Part shown: positions 9,478 through 18,038 of the stretch, in pieces
Layout: every line of letters begins with the position of its first letter
Position numbering within the stretch: the stretch's first letter is position 1
From: Bordetella genomosp. 5
Lineage (GTDB): Bacteria > Pseudomonadota > Gammaproteobacteria > Burkholderiales > Burkholderiaceae_B
DNA: 64,000 nt
Assembly (NCBI RefSeq): GCF_002261475.1
Contig: NZ_NEVN01000012.1
Coordinates: 1 to 64,000, forward strand
Reading direction: 5' to 3'
Notes under the pieces: model-generated
Told to the model about the DNA's origin: nothing
Database searches by the model: none
What the model saw: the letters and a program-made list of their open reading frames with translations, nothing else
Program-made: the position numbers and the translations under genes

Positions 9478-11027
9478 GCCAGGCTTCGATGAACGGCGCC
9501 CAGGCGCTGGTGCAGACGCTCGTGGACGCGGGCGTGACGACCTGCTTCGCCAATCCCGGCACCTCGGAGATGCACTTTGTCTCCGCGCTGGATCGCGTGC
9601 CCGGCATGCGGTGCGTGCTGGGCCTGGCCGAAACGGTGGTGACCGGTTGCGCCGACGGCTATGGCCGCATGATGGGCACGCCCGCTGCTACCCTGCTGCA
9701 TTGCGGGCCAGGCCTGACGAATGGCCTGGCGAATCTGCACAACGCCAAGCGTGCCTACACGCCGGTGGTGAACATCGTGGGTGACCACGCGACCTACCAT
9801 GCGCGCTACGACACGCCGCTCACCTCGGACGTGGCGACGCTGGCCGCGCCGATGTCCTGCTGGGTTCACGTGTCGCGCCATGCCCGCGAAGTGTCCGACG
9901 ATGCCGTCGAGGCCGTGCGGCAATCGATGACGGCCCCCGGCGGCGTGGCGACGCTGGTCCTGCCCGCCGACACGGCCTGGACCCAATCGGATGGTCCCCG
10001 GCCGCCGTTGCCCGCGCCGACACCGGTGCGCGCCGACATGGCCCGCATCGACGACGCCGCCCGCGCGCTGCGCGGCGGCGCGCCGGCACTGATCCTGCTC
10101 GGGACGAGCGCGCTGAGCGAGGCCGGTTTGCACGCCGCCTGGCGAGTCGCCGGCGCAACCGGGGCCGCGCTCCGAACGACCACTTTCGTCGCGCGCATGC
10201 CCCGCGGGCGCGGCCGTCCGCCGATCGACCGCCTGCCTTATGCCGTCGACCAGGCGCTCACCACGCTCGCCCCATTTCCGGTGGTGATTCTGGCCGGCGC
10301 GACGCCTCCGGCCGCCTTCTTTGCCTACCCCGACAAGCCGAGCGACCTGTGCGCCCCAGGCACACGGATCATCTCGCTGGCCGGCGTCGGAGAGGACGCC
10401 GAGCGCGCGCTGCAAGATCTCGCCGATGCCCTGCAGGCACCGCAGCGCGAGACCCCTCCCTCATCGGTCGAAACGTCTCTGCCCACCGGCGCCTTCACGC
10501 CGCAGGGCTTCGGGCAGGTCCTCGCCCGCCTGATGCCCGAACACGCCATCGTCATGGAAGACGCCGTGACGTCGGGCCGCGGGCTGTTCGTGCCGACGTT
10601 CGATGCAGCGCCCCACGACTGGCTGCAGAACACTGGCGGCGCCATCGGCGGCGGCATGCCGACGGCGACCGGGGCAGCGATCGCGTGCCCCACACGCCGC
10701 GTGATCTGCCTGCAGGCCGATGGCGCGGGCATGTATTCGCTGCAGGCCCTCTGGACCCAGGCGCGCGAGCGACTCAACGTCGTGACCATCGTGTTCTCGA
10801 ATCGCGCGTACCGGATCCTGCAAGGTGAACTGAAGGCGGTGGGGGCCACGCCAGGGCCCGCGTCGCAAGCGCTTTTCAGCCTGGACGATCCGCCGCTCGA
10901 TTGGGTCCGCCTGGCCGAAGGCATGGGCGTGCCGGCCACGCGCACCGACACGATGGAAGGCCTGGCGCAGGCACTCGCACGCGGCGTGCGCGCGGATGGC
11001 CCGTTTCTCATCGAATTGCAATGTTGA
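9474..11027 (+). CDS. ThDP-dependent enzyme, acetolactate synthase large-subunit-like
   Basis: The 517-residue protein has the three-domain layout of the pyruvate oxidase/acetolactate synthase/benzoylformate decarboxylase family. The ThDP-activating glutamate lies in VLGLAETVVTGCADGYGR, and the ThDP-Mg motif is LQADGAGMYSLQALWTQARE through NRAYRIL near the C-terminus. The FAD-site region of true acetolactate synthases is poorly recognisable and there is no small subunit gene, so a 2-oxoacid decarboxylase or carboligase role is more likely than amino acid biosynthesis. It is translationally coupled (ATGA) to the GST gene. Confidence 0.88.
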   Translation: MSQASMNGAQALVQTLVDAGVTTCFANPGTSEMHFVSALDRVPGMRCVLGLAETVVTGCADGYGRMMGTPAATLLHCGPGLTNGLANLHNAKRAYTPVVNIVGDHATYHARYDTPLTSDVATLAAPMSCWVHVSRHAREVSDDAVEAVRQSMTAPGGVATLVLPADTAWTQSDGPRPPLPAPTPVRADMARIDDAARALRGGAPALILLGTSALSEAGLHAAWRVAGATGAALRTTTFVARMPRGRGRPPIDRLPYAVDQALTTLAPFPVVILAGATPPAAFFAYPDKPSDLCAPGTRIISLAGVGEDAERALQDLADALQAPQRETPPSSVETSLPTGAFTPQGFGQVLARLMPEHAIVMEDAVTSGRGLFVPTFDAAPHDWLQNTGGAIGGGMPTATGAAIACPTRRVICLQADGAGMYSLQALWTQARERLNVVTIVFSNRAYRILQGELKAVGATPGPASQALFSLDDPPLDWVRLAEGMGVPATRTDTMEGLAQALARGVRADGPFLIELQC

Positions 11028-11060
11028 ACAGGCGGCCCGCCGCCTACACGTGGAGTGCTC

Positions 11061-12167
11061 ATGAAGATCGATAACGTTACCGTCACCCTGTTTGCCTGGG
11101 ACGACATTCCGCCCACCAGCTACGCGGCGCACACGGGAAAGTTCGCGGGCGCGAGCAAACTGGGCCTGCTTTCCATCCAGACCGATACCGGCGTAACGGG
11201 ACACGCCTTCCTCGGCTCCGCCTACTATCCGGCGGACCTCGACGCCCCGAATCTAATCAAGTACCTGAAGCCCATTCTGATGGGGCAGGACCCACTGGAT
11301 CGCGAGCGGCTGTTCCAGGCGATGTGGCGGCGCTCACGCACCACGACCGTCCGCACGATCGGCGCGTGCGACGTGGCGCTGTGGGACATCGCCGGCAAGG
11401 TCGCGGGCTTGCCCATTCATCGCCTGATCGGCAGCTACCGCGACAAGATCAAGGCCTACGCGAGCTCGATGATCCTCGACTCGCCGGAAGAGTATGCGGA
11501 CGAGGCGCTGCATTATCAGTCTCGCAACTGGGCCGCCTACAAAATCCATCCGCCCCATCCCTGGCAGGAGGACATCCGCGTCTGCGAGGCCGTGCGCAAG
11601 GCGGTGGGCGACGACTACCTGCTGATGCTCGACGCAGCCTGGGCCTACCAGTACCCCGAGGCGGTCCGTGTGGGGCGCGCCATCCAGGACCTCGACTACT
11701 ACTGGTACGAAGACCCGTTGCAGGACTCCGATCTCTACAACTACGTGAAGCTGAAGCAGCAACTGCATATTCCGATCATGGCGACGGAGGCCCCGGCCGC
11801 GGTCCTCGATGCGTACGTGCCCTGGATCCAGCAAAGCGCCACCGACTTCCTGCGCGGGGATGTGCCACTCAAGGGCGGCATCACGAACATGCTGAAGACC
11901 GCGCACCTGGCCGAGGCGTTCCGCATGAACTATGAGATCCACCACGGCGGCAACTCGCTGAACAACGTGGCACAACTGCATGTCGCCATGGCGCTCAAGA
12001 ACACCGAATTCTTCGAGGTGCTGCTGCCCGGTGGCGCGCAGAAGTACGGTCTGATCGAAGACATCGAGCCCGACGCCGACGGCTACGTGCATGCACCCAC
12101 CGAACCGGGCTTGGGCGCACGGATCGATTTCGAGCTGATCGAACGCAAGCGCGTGGCCGTGCTGTAG
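11061..12167 (+). CDS. Mandelate racemase/muconate-lactonizing enzyme family protein
   Basis: The 368-residue protein is an enolase-superfamily member. Predicted metal ligands are D191 (LMLDAAW), E217 (YWYEDPL) and E243 (MATEAPA), with K161 in AYKIHPP and H294/H295 in EIHHGGNS as the acid/base groups. This arrangement fits the mandelate racemase subgroup, which abstracts the alpha proton of a carboxylate; many members are sugar-acid dehydratases. ATG 11061 follows a GTGGAG ribosome-binding site; a GTG two codons earlier is possible. It is the last gene of the cluster and is followed by a hairpin. Confidence 0.9.
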   Translation: MKIDNVTVTLFAWDDIPPTSYAAHTGKFAGASKLGLLSIQTDTGVTGHAFLGSAYYPADLDAPNLIKYLKPILMGQDPLDRERLFQAMWRRSRTTTVRTIGACDVALWDIAGKVAGLPIHRLIGSYRDKIKAYASSMILDSPEEYADEALHYQSRNWAAYKIHPPHPWQEDIRVCEAVRKAVGDDYLLMLDAAWAYQYPEAVRVGRAIQDLDYYWYEDPLQDSDLYNYVKLKQQLHIPIMATEAPAAVLDAYVPWIQQSATDFLRGDVPLKGGITNMLKTAHLAEAFRMNYEIHHGGNSLNNVAQLHVAMALKNTEFFEVLLPGGAQKYGLIEDIEPDADGYVHAPTEPGLGARIDFELIERKRVAVL

Positions 12168-12172
12168 CAAGG

Positions 12173-12210
12173 CCGGCCACGCTGGTCCCTGTTGGGGGCA
12201 GCGTGGCCGG
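12173..12210 (+). terminator. Hairpin after the enolase-superfamily gene
   Basis: CCGGCCACGCT (12173-12183) and AGCGTGGCCGG (12200-12210) form a perfect 11-bp stem with a 16-base loop just after the stop codon. There is no T-run, so it may be an end-protecting hairpin or a weak terminator. Confidence 0.55.
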
Positions 12211-12315
12211 GGCAACAATGCCACACTCCGTGTCCAACGCCGCTGGCCAGACGCTAAGGTGGCGATCCGACCTGATCGATCGTCCTGGGGTGTCCACGGA
12301 ATGTCATCATTTTTG

Positions 12316-12345
12316 TTGACTAACAGCGTTCCGCTTGGCTACGCT
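12316..12345 (+). promoter_or_regulatory. Candidate hicAB promoter
   Basis: TTGACT (12316-12321) is followed after 18 bp by TACGCT (12340-12345), about 30 bp upstream of hicA. The surrounding DNA is less GC-rich than its neighbours. The -10 box is weak. Confidence 0.4.
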
Positions 12346-12373
12346 ATTTCTGCTCGTCACTGCCAAGTTCGTG

Positions 12374-12547
12374 ATGAAGCAGAGTGAGTTCGTGAGGTGG
12401 CTGCGCGCTCCAGGAGCGGAGTTCAGGCATGGCTCGCGCCACCTGAAGGTGTACCTCAATGGCAGACAGACCACCCTGCCGAGGCACCCCAGCCACGAAA
12501 TCGGGGAATCCCTCCGACTGCGAATTCTTAAGCAAGTCGGTCTGTGA
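12374..12547 (+). CDS. hicA: HicA-type mRNA interferase toxin
   Basis: The 57-residue product starts MKQSEFVRWLRAPGAEF and contains the dsRBD-like HicA fold with the active-site region HGSRHLKVY and the conserved TLPRHPSHEI ending in ILKQVGL. Length and wording are very close to E. coli K-12 HicA (MKQSEFRRWL..., GSNHLKL, PRHP.DEI). HicA cleaves mRNA and is neutralised by HicB encoded just downstream. The ATG at 12374 is chosen over 12335 by homology. Confidence 0.93.
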   Translation: MKQSEFVRWLRAPGAEFRHGSRHLKVYLNGRQTTLPRHPSHEIGESLRLRILKQVGL

Positions 12548-12605
12548 AGACTGACAGGCGTCTCTCTTTCGCCGACTGCGTCGACCCGAGCCAGGAGCCA
12601 CCTTC

Positions 12606-13022
12606 ATGCTGCAATTCCCCGCCCTGATCGAAACCGATGGCACCGGGTTCACAGTGTCGTTTCGTGATATTCCTGAAGCTCTCACCGGCGCCGCGACGCA
12701 CGAAGAAGCGTTGGAGATGGCAGCGGACGCCTTGCTGACGGCGATGGATTTCTACTTCGAGGATGAGCGTGCGGTGCCAGCGCCGTCCAAGGCTCGGGGG
12801 GACGAAGTGCTGATCAGCTTGCCGGCGAGTGTGCAGGCGAAGATTCTTGTGCTCAATGAGTTGGTCGCGCAGGGGGTCACGCAGGCAGAGCTGGCGCGCC
12901 GGATGGGCCTGCCTCGGCAAGAGGTGAGCCGTCTCGTGGATCTGCATCACACGACCAAAATCGATACGCTGGATCGCGCGCTGGAAGTGTTGGGCAAGCA
13001 GATGGATATCACGCTCGCCTGA
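12606..13022 (+). CDS. hicB: HicB-type antitoxin with C-terminal HTH
   Basis: The 138-residue protein has an N-terminal partial RNase-H-like domain (DGTGFTVSFRDIPEALTGAATHEEALEMAADALLTAMDFYFED) and a C-terminal helix-turn-helix (TQAELARRMGLPRQEVSRLVDLHH). It has the same length and layout as E. coli K-12 HicB. It binds HicA and represses the hicAB promoter. The pair sits between two catabolic clusters, consistent with a small mobile module. Confidence 0.93.
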   Translation: MLQFPALIETDGTGFTVSFRDIPEALTGAATHEEALEMAADALLTAMDFYFEDERAVPAPSKARGDEVLISLPASVQAKILVLNELVAQGVTQAELARRMGLPRQEVSRLVDLHHTTKIDTLDRALEVLGKQMDITLA

Positions 13023-13277
13023 GTGCGCGTCTTCGTCCTGGGCGTCCAGGGCTTCGATCTTGTCGAGCAGGATTTGGCGCGGGTCCATCTTGTGTCCTTG
13101 CAGGGCGTGGTGCGGACGACGGTCAGGACGAGCGGCTGAGCGTCCGGCCGAGGCAGGATGCGCACCGTACGTTCCGGACGATGGCGTCCGACCTCGTTCG
13201 CATGGGCCGCCATGATAACTGTCGTGCCGCGCCCGCGACGTGCGCGTGGCGCGCCGCGGACTTCCTCGCAAAGCTAA
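13023..13277. other. Intergenic region after hicB, possible gene remnant
   Basis: No intact gene is seen. On the minus strand an ATG at 13088 opens a short frame (MDPRQILLDKIEALDAQDED) that runs into the antisense of hicB. It faintly resembles the N-termini of small DUF2281-type antitoxins and could be debris left by hicAB insertion, but this is weak. Confidence 0.2.
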
Positions 13278-13310
13278 AGCGGCACAGCCCCCCGCAGGCG
13301 CTGTGCCGCT
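13278..13310 (-). terminator. Terminator of the Bug/aromatic operon
   Basis: The arms AGCGGCACAGC (13278-13288) and GCTGTGCCGCT (13300-13310) make a perfect 11-bp stem. On the minus strand the stem is followed by TTTAGCTTT, as in an intrinsic terminator, 12 bp after the Bug gene stop. Confidence 0.8.
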
Positions 13311-13321
13311 CCTCACCCCAC

Positions 13322-14314
13322 TCAATCGATCACCGCACCCGCCGTGCGCACGACCTTGCCCAGGCGCTCGTATTCCTGGTTGGAGAATGCGCGCAGTTCT
13401 TCCCGGGTGGTGGGCGCGGGCTGTGCGCCGCGGGCTTCGAGCTGGGCGCGCATCTCGGGCTCGGCCATCGCCTTGTGGACCGCGGCGTTCAGGCGGTCCA
13501 GCACTTTGGCGGGCGTGCCCTTGGGTGCGTAGAGCGCGTCCCAGGCGAAGAAGGCGTAGCCCGGCACGCCGGCTTCGGCCACGGTGGGCACGTCGGGCAG
13601 CGACGCCACGCGCTCGGCCGTCGTGACGGCGAGCGCGCGCAGGCGCTGCGCCTTGATCTGCGGCGCCACGTTGGGCATCACGTCGATCAGCAGCGACAGG
13701 CGTCCGCCCATCAAATCGGTCATGGCCGCCGCGCCGCCCTTGTAGGGTACGTGCACGATGTTCACGCCGGCCATCTGCTTGAGCTGCTCGCAGGCCAGAT
13801 GCGAGGTCGTGCCGTTGCCGGCGGAACCACAGGTGAGCATGCCGGGCTTGTCGCGCGCGGCGTCCAGCAGATCCTTCAGCGAACGATAGGGATCGGCGGG
13901 GTTGACCACCACGGCCGCCGCGATCGTGGTCAGGCGCGAGATCGGCTCGAAGTCATCGCGGGAGAAGCCGGTGGTCTTGTAGAGCCAGTGGTTGATGGCT
14001 TGCGTGCCGTTGGTGGCGTAGGCCAGCGTGTAGCCATTGGGCTCGGCACGTGACGCGGTGGCGCTGCCGATGTTGCCGCCCGCGCCGGGGCGGTTCTCGA
14101 CGATGATAGTCTGGCCCAGGTCGCGCATGAGCGGTTCGCTCACCAGCCGCGCCAGGGTGTCCGCGCCGCCGCCCGCCGGGAACGGCACGATCAGATTGAT
14201 CGGGCGGCTGGGCCAGGTCTCGGTGCCCGCGGCGCTTACCGCGGGGCCGCTCATGCCGATACAGGCGGCGATACCCGCGACCCAGAGCGCCGCGGGTGAA
14301 TTGACGATACGCAT
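13322..14314 (-). CDS. Bug-family periplasmic binding protein (TTT receptor)
   Basis: The 330-residue product has a signal peptide (cleavage near SAAGTETWPSRP) and the Bug fold: INLIVPFPAGGGADTLARLV, VENRPGAGGNIGSATASRA, HVPYKGGAAAMTDLMGG and DVPTVAEAGVPGY. It is the last gene of the minus-strand aromatic operon and probably binds the carboxylate growth substrate in the periplasm, although no membrane TctA/B pair is present. A GAGGAGACAAC ribosome-binding site precedes the ATG. A hairpin separates it from the aldolase gene upstream, which may adjust its expression. Confidence 0.93.
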   Translation of the reverse strand: MRIVNSPAALWVAGIAACIGMSGPAVSAAGTETWPSRPINLIVPFPAGGGADTLARLVSEPLMRDLGQTIIVENRPGAGGNIGSATASRAEPNGYTLAYATNGTQAINHWLYKTTGFSRDDFEPISRLTTIAAAVVVNPADPYRSLKDLLDAARDKPGMLTCGSAGNGTTSHLACEQLKQMAGVNIVHVPYKGGAAAMTDLMGGRLSLLIDVMPNVAPQIKAQRLRALAVTTAERVASLPDVPTVAEAGVPGYAFFAWDALYAPKGTPAKVLDRLNAAVHKAMAEPEMRAQLEARGAQPAPTTREELRAFSNQEYERLGKVVRTAGAVID

Positions 14315-14371
14315 GATGTTGTCTCCTCGAGTGAACCATTGGCCTTGTCCCGGCCTTCCGGTAAGTAAAGC

Positions 14372-14391
14372 GCCGGCGGGCTCCCGCCGGC
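14372..14391 (-). terminator. Intercistronic hairpin between aldolase and Bug genes
   Basis: GCCGGCGGG (14372-14380) and CCCGCCGGC (14383-14391) form a perfect 9-bp stem, followed on the minus strand by GCTTTACTT. It could be an attenuating terminator or an mRNA-stabilising hairpin before the binding-protein cistron. Confidence 0.55.
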
Positions 14392-14398
14392 ACGAATG

Positions 14399-15202
14399 TC
14401 AGTAGACGCCCGCCGCGCCACTGGTGGCCGCACGTCCATGACGTGCCGCCAGATCGGTTGCCGCGCGCGCCAGCAACGTCGCGTCCACGCCCACGGCCGT
14501 GAACACGCTGCCGCGTGCGATGTAGTGTTCTGCCAGGACCGGATCGCTCACCAGGATTCCGGCCGCCTTGCCGTGGCTGCGGATACGCGCCAGCGCCGCA
14601 TCGATCACGGTCTGCATCGCGGGATCGGCCGGCCGGCCGCGATAGCCGTAATCCGCGGCCAGGTCGGCCGGGCCGATGAAGACGCCGTCCACGCCGTCGA
14701 CGGCGCAGATCGCGTCGAGAGCCTCGATGCCGCGGCGCGTCTCGACCTGCACGAGGGTGCACATGGTGTCGTTGGCCTCGTCCAGATAGGCAGGCAGGCG
14801 ATTCCAGCGCGAGGCTCGCGCCAGCGCGCTGCCCACGCCACGAATGCCTTCGGGCGGATAACGCATGGCGGCCACTGCCGCCGCGGCCTCCTCGGCACTC
14901 TGGATCATCGGCACGAGCAGCGTGCGCGCGCCGACGTCCAGCAAACGCTTGATCTCGACGGGATCGTTCCAGGCGGGCCGCACGACGGGCTCGACCGGGT
15001 AGGCCGCCAACACCTGCAACTGCGCGAGGATCGAATCGAGCGTGTTGGGTGCATGTTCGCCATCGATCAGCAGCCAGTCGAAGCCGGCGCCGGCCACGAC
15101 CTCGGTGGCATACCCACTGGCCAGGCCCAGCCACAGGCCCACTTGAGAGTCGCCGCGCGCCAGCGCCGCCTTGAACGCATTCGGAGGGGTTTTCATGGTC
15201 AT
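14399..15202 (-). CDS. HpcH/HpaI-family class II aldolase
   Basis: The 267-residue product matches 4-hydroxy-2-oxoheptane-1,7-dioate aldolase (HpaI) and relatives, which split 4-hydroxy-2-oxo acids to pyruvate plus an aldehyde. Seen blocks include [14 protein letters not shown], the catalytic [19 protein letters not shown], metal-ligand glutamate in [13 protein letters not shown] and aspartate in [14 protein letters not shown]. It starts at ATG 15202, sharing a base with the stop of the hydratase gene (TGATG), or at ATG 15196. Next to an HpaH-like hydratase it plausibly gives the last step of a ring-cleavage pathway. Confidence 0.9.
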   Translation of the reverse strand: MTMKTPPNAFKAALARGDSQVGLWLGLASGYATEVVAGAGFDWLLIDGEHAPNTLDSILAQLQVLAAYPVEPVVRPAWNDPVEIKRLLDVGARTLLVPMIQSAEEAAAAVAAMRYPPEGIRGVGSALARASRWNRLPAYLDEANDTMCTLVQVETRRGIEALDAICAVDGVDGVFIGPADLAADYGYRGRPADPAMQTVIDAALARIRSHGKAAGILVSDPVLAEHYIARGSVFTAVGVDATLLARAATDLAARHGRAATSGAAGVY

Positions 15203-16008
15203 CACTCGAAGCGGCAGCTCACGGCGCCCAGGGTGCCGTAGTCGACGTGGAACACATCGCCGCGCTCCGCATACACGGGTCGCGTGAACGAGCCGCTCAG
15301 CACGATCTGATCGCGTTCGAGGGCAACGTCGTGCTCGGCCAGGCGATTCGCGAGCCACACCACACCGTTCGCGGGATGGTTCAGCACGCCCGCCGCCAGG
15401 CCGGTTTCTTCGATGACGGCATTGCGCGACAGGATCGCGCCGACCCAGCGCAGATCGAGTTCGTTGACGCGCACCGGGCGCCCGCCCATCACCACGCCGG
15501 CATTCGCGGCGTTGTCGGCGATCGTGTCGAACACCTTGCGCGGGCGACGCGAGTCGGGATCGATCTGGTGCGATCGGGCATCGATGATTTCCAGTGCCGG
15601 AATCACATAGCGCACCGCGTCCAGCACGTCGAAGAGCGTGACGCCGGGACCGCGCAGCGGCTTGTCGATAATGAACGCGAGCTCCACCTCGAGGCGCGGC
15701 ACGATGAAACGATCACGCGCGATGGACGCGCCATCGGCGAACAGCATGTCGTCGAGCAGCGCGCCGAAGTCGGGCTCGTCGATCTGCGACGACAGCTGCA
15801 TGGCGCGCGAGGTCAGGCCGATCTTGTGGCCGACCAGACGCCGGCCCTCCGCCAGCTTGAGGTCGACCCAGCGGCGCTGAACGGCATAGCCATCGGCGAT
15901 GTCCATGTCGGGATGGTCGAGCGAAACCTGACGGATCTGGGTGCGCGTGCGCTCTGCCTCATGCAGGCGGCGTGCGATGTCTTCGATGATAGGAGCGGCT
16001 AGAGCCAT
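15202..16008 (-). CDS. 2-oxo-hepta-4-ene-1,7-dioate hydratase-like (HpaH/MhpD family)
   Basis: The 268-residue product belongs to the 2-keto-4-pentenoate hydratase family, most like HpaH (267 residues). Motifs include [25 protein letters not shown], the metal-binding [24 protein letters not shown] and [13 protein letters not shown]. It adds water to a 2-oxo-4-enoate before aldol cleavage. It lies directly between the SnoaL-like gene and the HpaI-like aldolase. The usual HpaH substrate comes from homoprotocatechuate, but the other genes here do not include a homoprotocatechuate dioxygenase, so the true substrate may differ. Confidence 0.9.
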   Translation of the reverse strand: MALAAPIIEDIARRLHEAERTRTQIRQVSLDHPDMDIADGYAVQRRWVDLKLAEGRRLVGHKIGLTSRAMQLSSQIDEPDFGALLDDMLFADGASIARDRFIVPRLEVELAFIIDKPLRGPGVTLFDVLDAVRYVIPALEIIDARSHQIDPDSRRPRKVFDTIADNAANAGVVMGGRPVRVNELDLRWVGAILSRNAVIEETGLAAGVLNHPANGVVWLANRLAEHDVALERDQIVLSGSFTRPVYAERGDVFHVDYGTLGAVSCRFE

Positions 16009-16034
16009 GAAAGACCTCGAGAGTTTGGTAGGTG

Positions 16035-16463
16035 TCAGTGCGTGGCGGGTTCGGGCGGCAGATGGCGCCGGCTGGTCTTCTGCGCCAGCCGCCACCCCGC
16101 CAGCGTCTCGATCCACTCGTCGGTGCAGGACCGGATCGACACGAGACGCGGCGTGGCGTCCGCGCCGGGCGCCGTACGGCTTTCGTAGGCGAGCAGGTAG
16201 AACTGCACGCGCACCCGCCCCTCCTGCGCCGGCTCTGCTTGCAGGTTGGTCACGATGTGTGCGGTTTCGCGCGCCGGATCGCGTTCGGCCAATGCGGCGG
16301 CCACGGCCTGGGGGCCGACCAGTGCCTGCCCCTGCCGGTGCCAGACACCGTCGGCGGCCATCAGCGCGGCAACCTCGTCGTGGCGGCGCTGGTCCAGCGC
16401 GCTGAAGAACGCCAACACATGGCGGCAGGCGGCGTCGCGGTGCGAGAGAGAAGAATCGTTCAT
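16035..16463 (-). CDS. SnoaL/NTF2-like fold protein
   Basis: The 142-residue protein has the cone-shaped NTF2-like pattern: HVLAFFSALDQRRHDEVAALMAADGVWHRQGQALVGPQAVAAAL, then two strands ending in CTDEWIETLAGWRLAQKTSR. The family includes beta subunits of ring hydroxylases and small isomerases. Its ATG (16463) overlaps the reductase stop by ATGA, so it is co-translated with the oxygenase electron chain. It is distinct from the beta subunit encoded at 19342-19833, so it is a second NTF2-fold protein in the operon with unknown function. Confidence 0.75.
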   Translation of the reverse strand: MNDSSLSHRDAACRHVLAFFSALDQRRHDEVAALMAADGVWHRQGQALVGPQAVAAALAERDPARETAHIVTNLQAEPAQEGRVRVQFYLLAYESRTAPGADATPRLVSIRSCTDEWIETLAGWRLAQKTSRRHLPPEPATH

Positions 16464-17710
16464 GCGGCAAGCTCCGGGTTGCGCGGCGCGAGTGGCGCCA
16501 CCGCGTCAGGCGCGTCAATGCAGTCTTCATAATCCGCGGGGGCCGCGGCACCTTGCTCCACGAGCTTGCGCGCAACGCGGAAGTCACGGCCGGCATCGAT
16601 GCCGACGGCGGCCACCACCGCGCCGGCCGCGTCCAGGCCGAGGTAGAGACGACCGGTGGCTCCCGCAGGACGCATGACGGTCCGGCGCGCCAGCGCAGGA
16701 AAGCCCGCGATCTGGATCATGTGCTCGTATTGCTCGGACCACACCAGCGGCACGGGTGCATAGCTGACCGGCTCGCCCAGCATGGCGCGTGCGGCGGCGG
16801 CGCCCTGGTCCTGGGCGTTCTGCCACGACTCGAGCCGCAGCCCTTCGGGCACACGGGGATGGGCCAGCACGGCGACGTCGCCCGCCGCATAGATATGCGG
16901 ATCGGAGCTGCGACAGGTGGCGTCGACGAGCACCCCGCGCGCGCACGCGAGCCCGGCCTCGCGCGCCAGGTCATCGTTGGGTTGCATGCCCACGCCCAGC
17001 AACACGAGATCGGCGGGCACCTGCGTGCCGTCGGCCAGCCGGACCCGCCCGCCCTGTGCATCTTCTTCGAGCGCCGTGACGCCCTGGCCGATGCGCACGG
17101 TCACCCCGGCCGCCTCGTGGCGGTCGAGCAGAAACGCCGACACGGGGGCCATGACGCTGCGCGCGCAGAAGCGCGGCGCGGCCTCGATCACCGTCACGGT
17201 GCACCCCAGCGTGCGTGCGGTGGCGGCGAGCTCCAGCCCGATCCAGCCGCCACCGATGATGACGAGGCGGGGCTGGCTGGCCAGCGCCGCGCGCAGCGCC
17301 AGCGCATCGTCGAGCGTGCGCAGGGTCCGCACCCGCGCGCTGTCGAACCCCGGCAACGGCGGGCGGCATGGGCTGCCGCCGGTGGCCAGCAGCAGCTTGT
17401 CATAGCCGATCGCGGCGCCATCGGCGAACCGCAATTCGCGCGCCGCTGCGTCCAGCGCGACGGCGGCGCGCCCGGCCAGAAATTCGACGTCGAGGGCCTG
17501 CATGTCCGCCATGCTGAGCAGCGTGGTCCCGGCGGCCTCGGTCGCGCCCGTGATCAGGCCCTTGGACAGGGGCGGTCGTTCGTAAGGCGCATGCGCCTCG
17601 GCGCCGCACAACACGATGCGGCCGGCATGACCGCCATCGCGCAAGGTGCGCGCGGCCCAGGCGCCGGCCTGCCCCGCGCCCACGATCACGAAAGTACCGG
17701 CGGCTTTCAT
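16460..17710 (-). CDS. Ferredoxin reductase component of a Rieske oxygenase
   Basis: The 416-residue protein is a glutathione-reductase-type FAD/NAD(P)H ferredoxin reductase like AndAa or BphA4. It has FAD-binding FVIVGAGQAGAWAARTLRDGG at the N-terminus, a second Rossmann motif LVIIGGGWIGLELAATARTLG (about residue 150), and the IYAAGDVAV FAD-contact motif. It passes electrons from NADH to the adjacent Rieske ferredoxin. The ATG at 17710 overlaps the ferredoxin stop by ATGA. NagAa-type reductases have a different fold, so the electron chain resembles three-component dioxygenases. Confidence 0.92.
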   Translation of the reverse strand: MKAAGTFVIVGAGQAGAWAARTLRDGGHAGRIVLCGAEAHAPYERPPLSKGLITGATEAAGTTLLSMADMQALDVEFLAGRAAVALDAAARELRFADGAAIGYDKLLLATGGSPCRPPLPGFDSARVRTLRTLDDALALRAALASQPRLVIIGGGWIGLELAATARTLGCTVTVIEAAPRFCARSVMAPVSAFLLDRHEAAGVTVRIGQGVTALEEDAQGGRVRLADGTQVPADLVLLGVGMQPNDDLAREAGLACARGVLVDATCRSSDPHIYAAGDVAVLAHPRVPEGLRLESWQNAQDQGAAAARAMLGEPVSYAPVPLVWSEQYEHMIQIAGFPALARRTVMRPAGATGRLYLGLDAAGAVVAAVGIDAGRDFRVARKLVEQGAAAPADYEDCIDAPDAVAPLAPRNPELAA

Positions 17711-18036
17711 GCCTCGTCGGCCCGCAGATACACCGTGCCCTCTTCCACGCGGATTTCGTAGCAGCGCAGATCGGTGGTGACGGGAGGGCACTGCGGCTTG
17801 CCGGTGGCGATGTCGAACACCCCCTGATGCAGCGGGCACTCGATCGTGCCGTCTTCGACCCAACCTTCGGCGAGGCTGGCATTGCCGTGCGGACACTTGT
17901 CCTGCGTGGCACAGACCTGCCCATCGAGCTCATACAGGCACACGGCCTCGCCCTCGTGCATCACGCGCAGCGTGTGCGTGTCGGGCGAAATGTCCTTGAC
18001 CAGTGCCACCGGTTTCCAGATAGCGGTATCCATCAT
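17707..18036 (-). CDS. Rieske [2Fe-2S] ferredoxin
   Basis: The 109-residue product carries the Rieske cluster motif CPHGNASL and ECPLHQGVFD (CxH ... CxxH) and has the size of ferredoxin components of ring-hydroxylating dioxygenases. It shuttles electrons from the reductase to the oxygenase. It starts at ATG 18036 (a second ATG follows directly), two bases after the alpha-subunit stop, and its own stop overlaps the reductase start, so the genes are tightly coupled. Confidence 0.93.
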   Translation of the reverse strand: MMDTAIWKPVALVKDISPDTHTLRVMHEGEAVCLYELDGQVCATQDKCPHGNASLAEGWVEDGTIECPLHQGVFDIATGKPQCPPVTTDLRCYEIRVEEGTVYLRADEA

Positions 18037-18038
18037 GA

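Noticed and set aside
9474-11027. Assignment of the ThDP enzyme as biosynthetic acetolactate synthase (IlvB)
   Set aside because: There is no small-subunit gene, the length is short and the context is catabolic; only the fold is supported.
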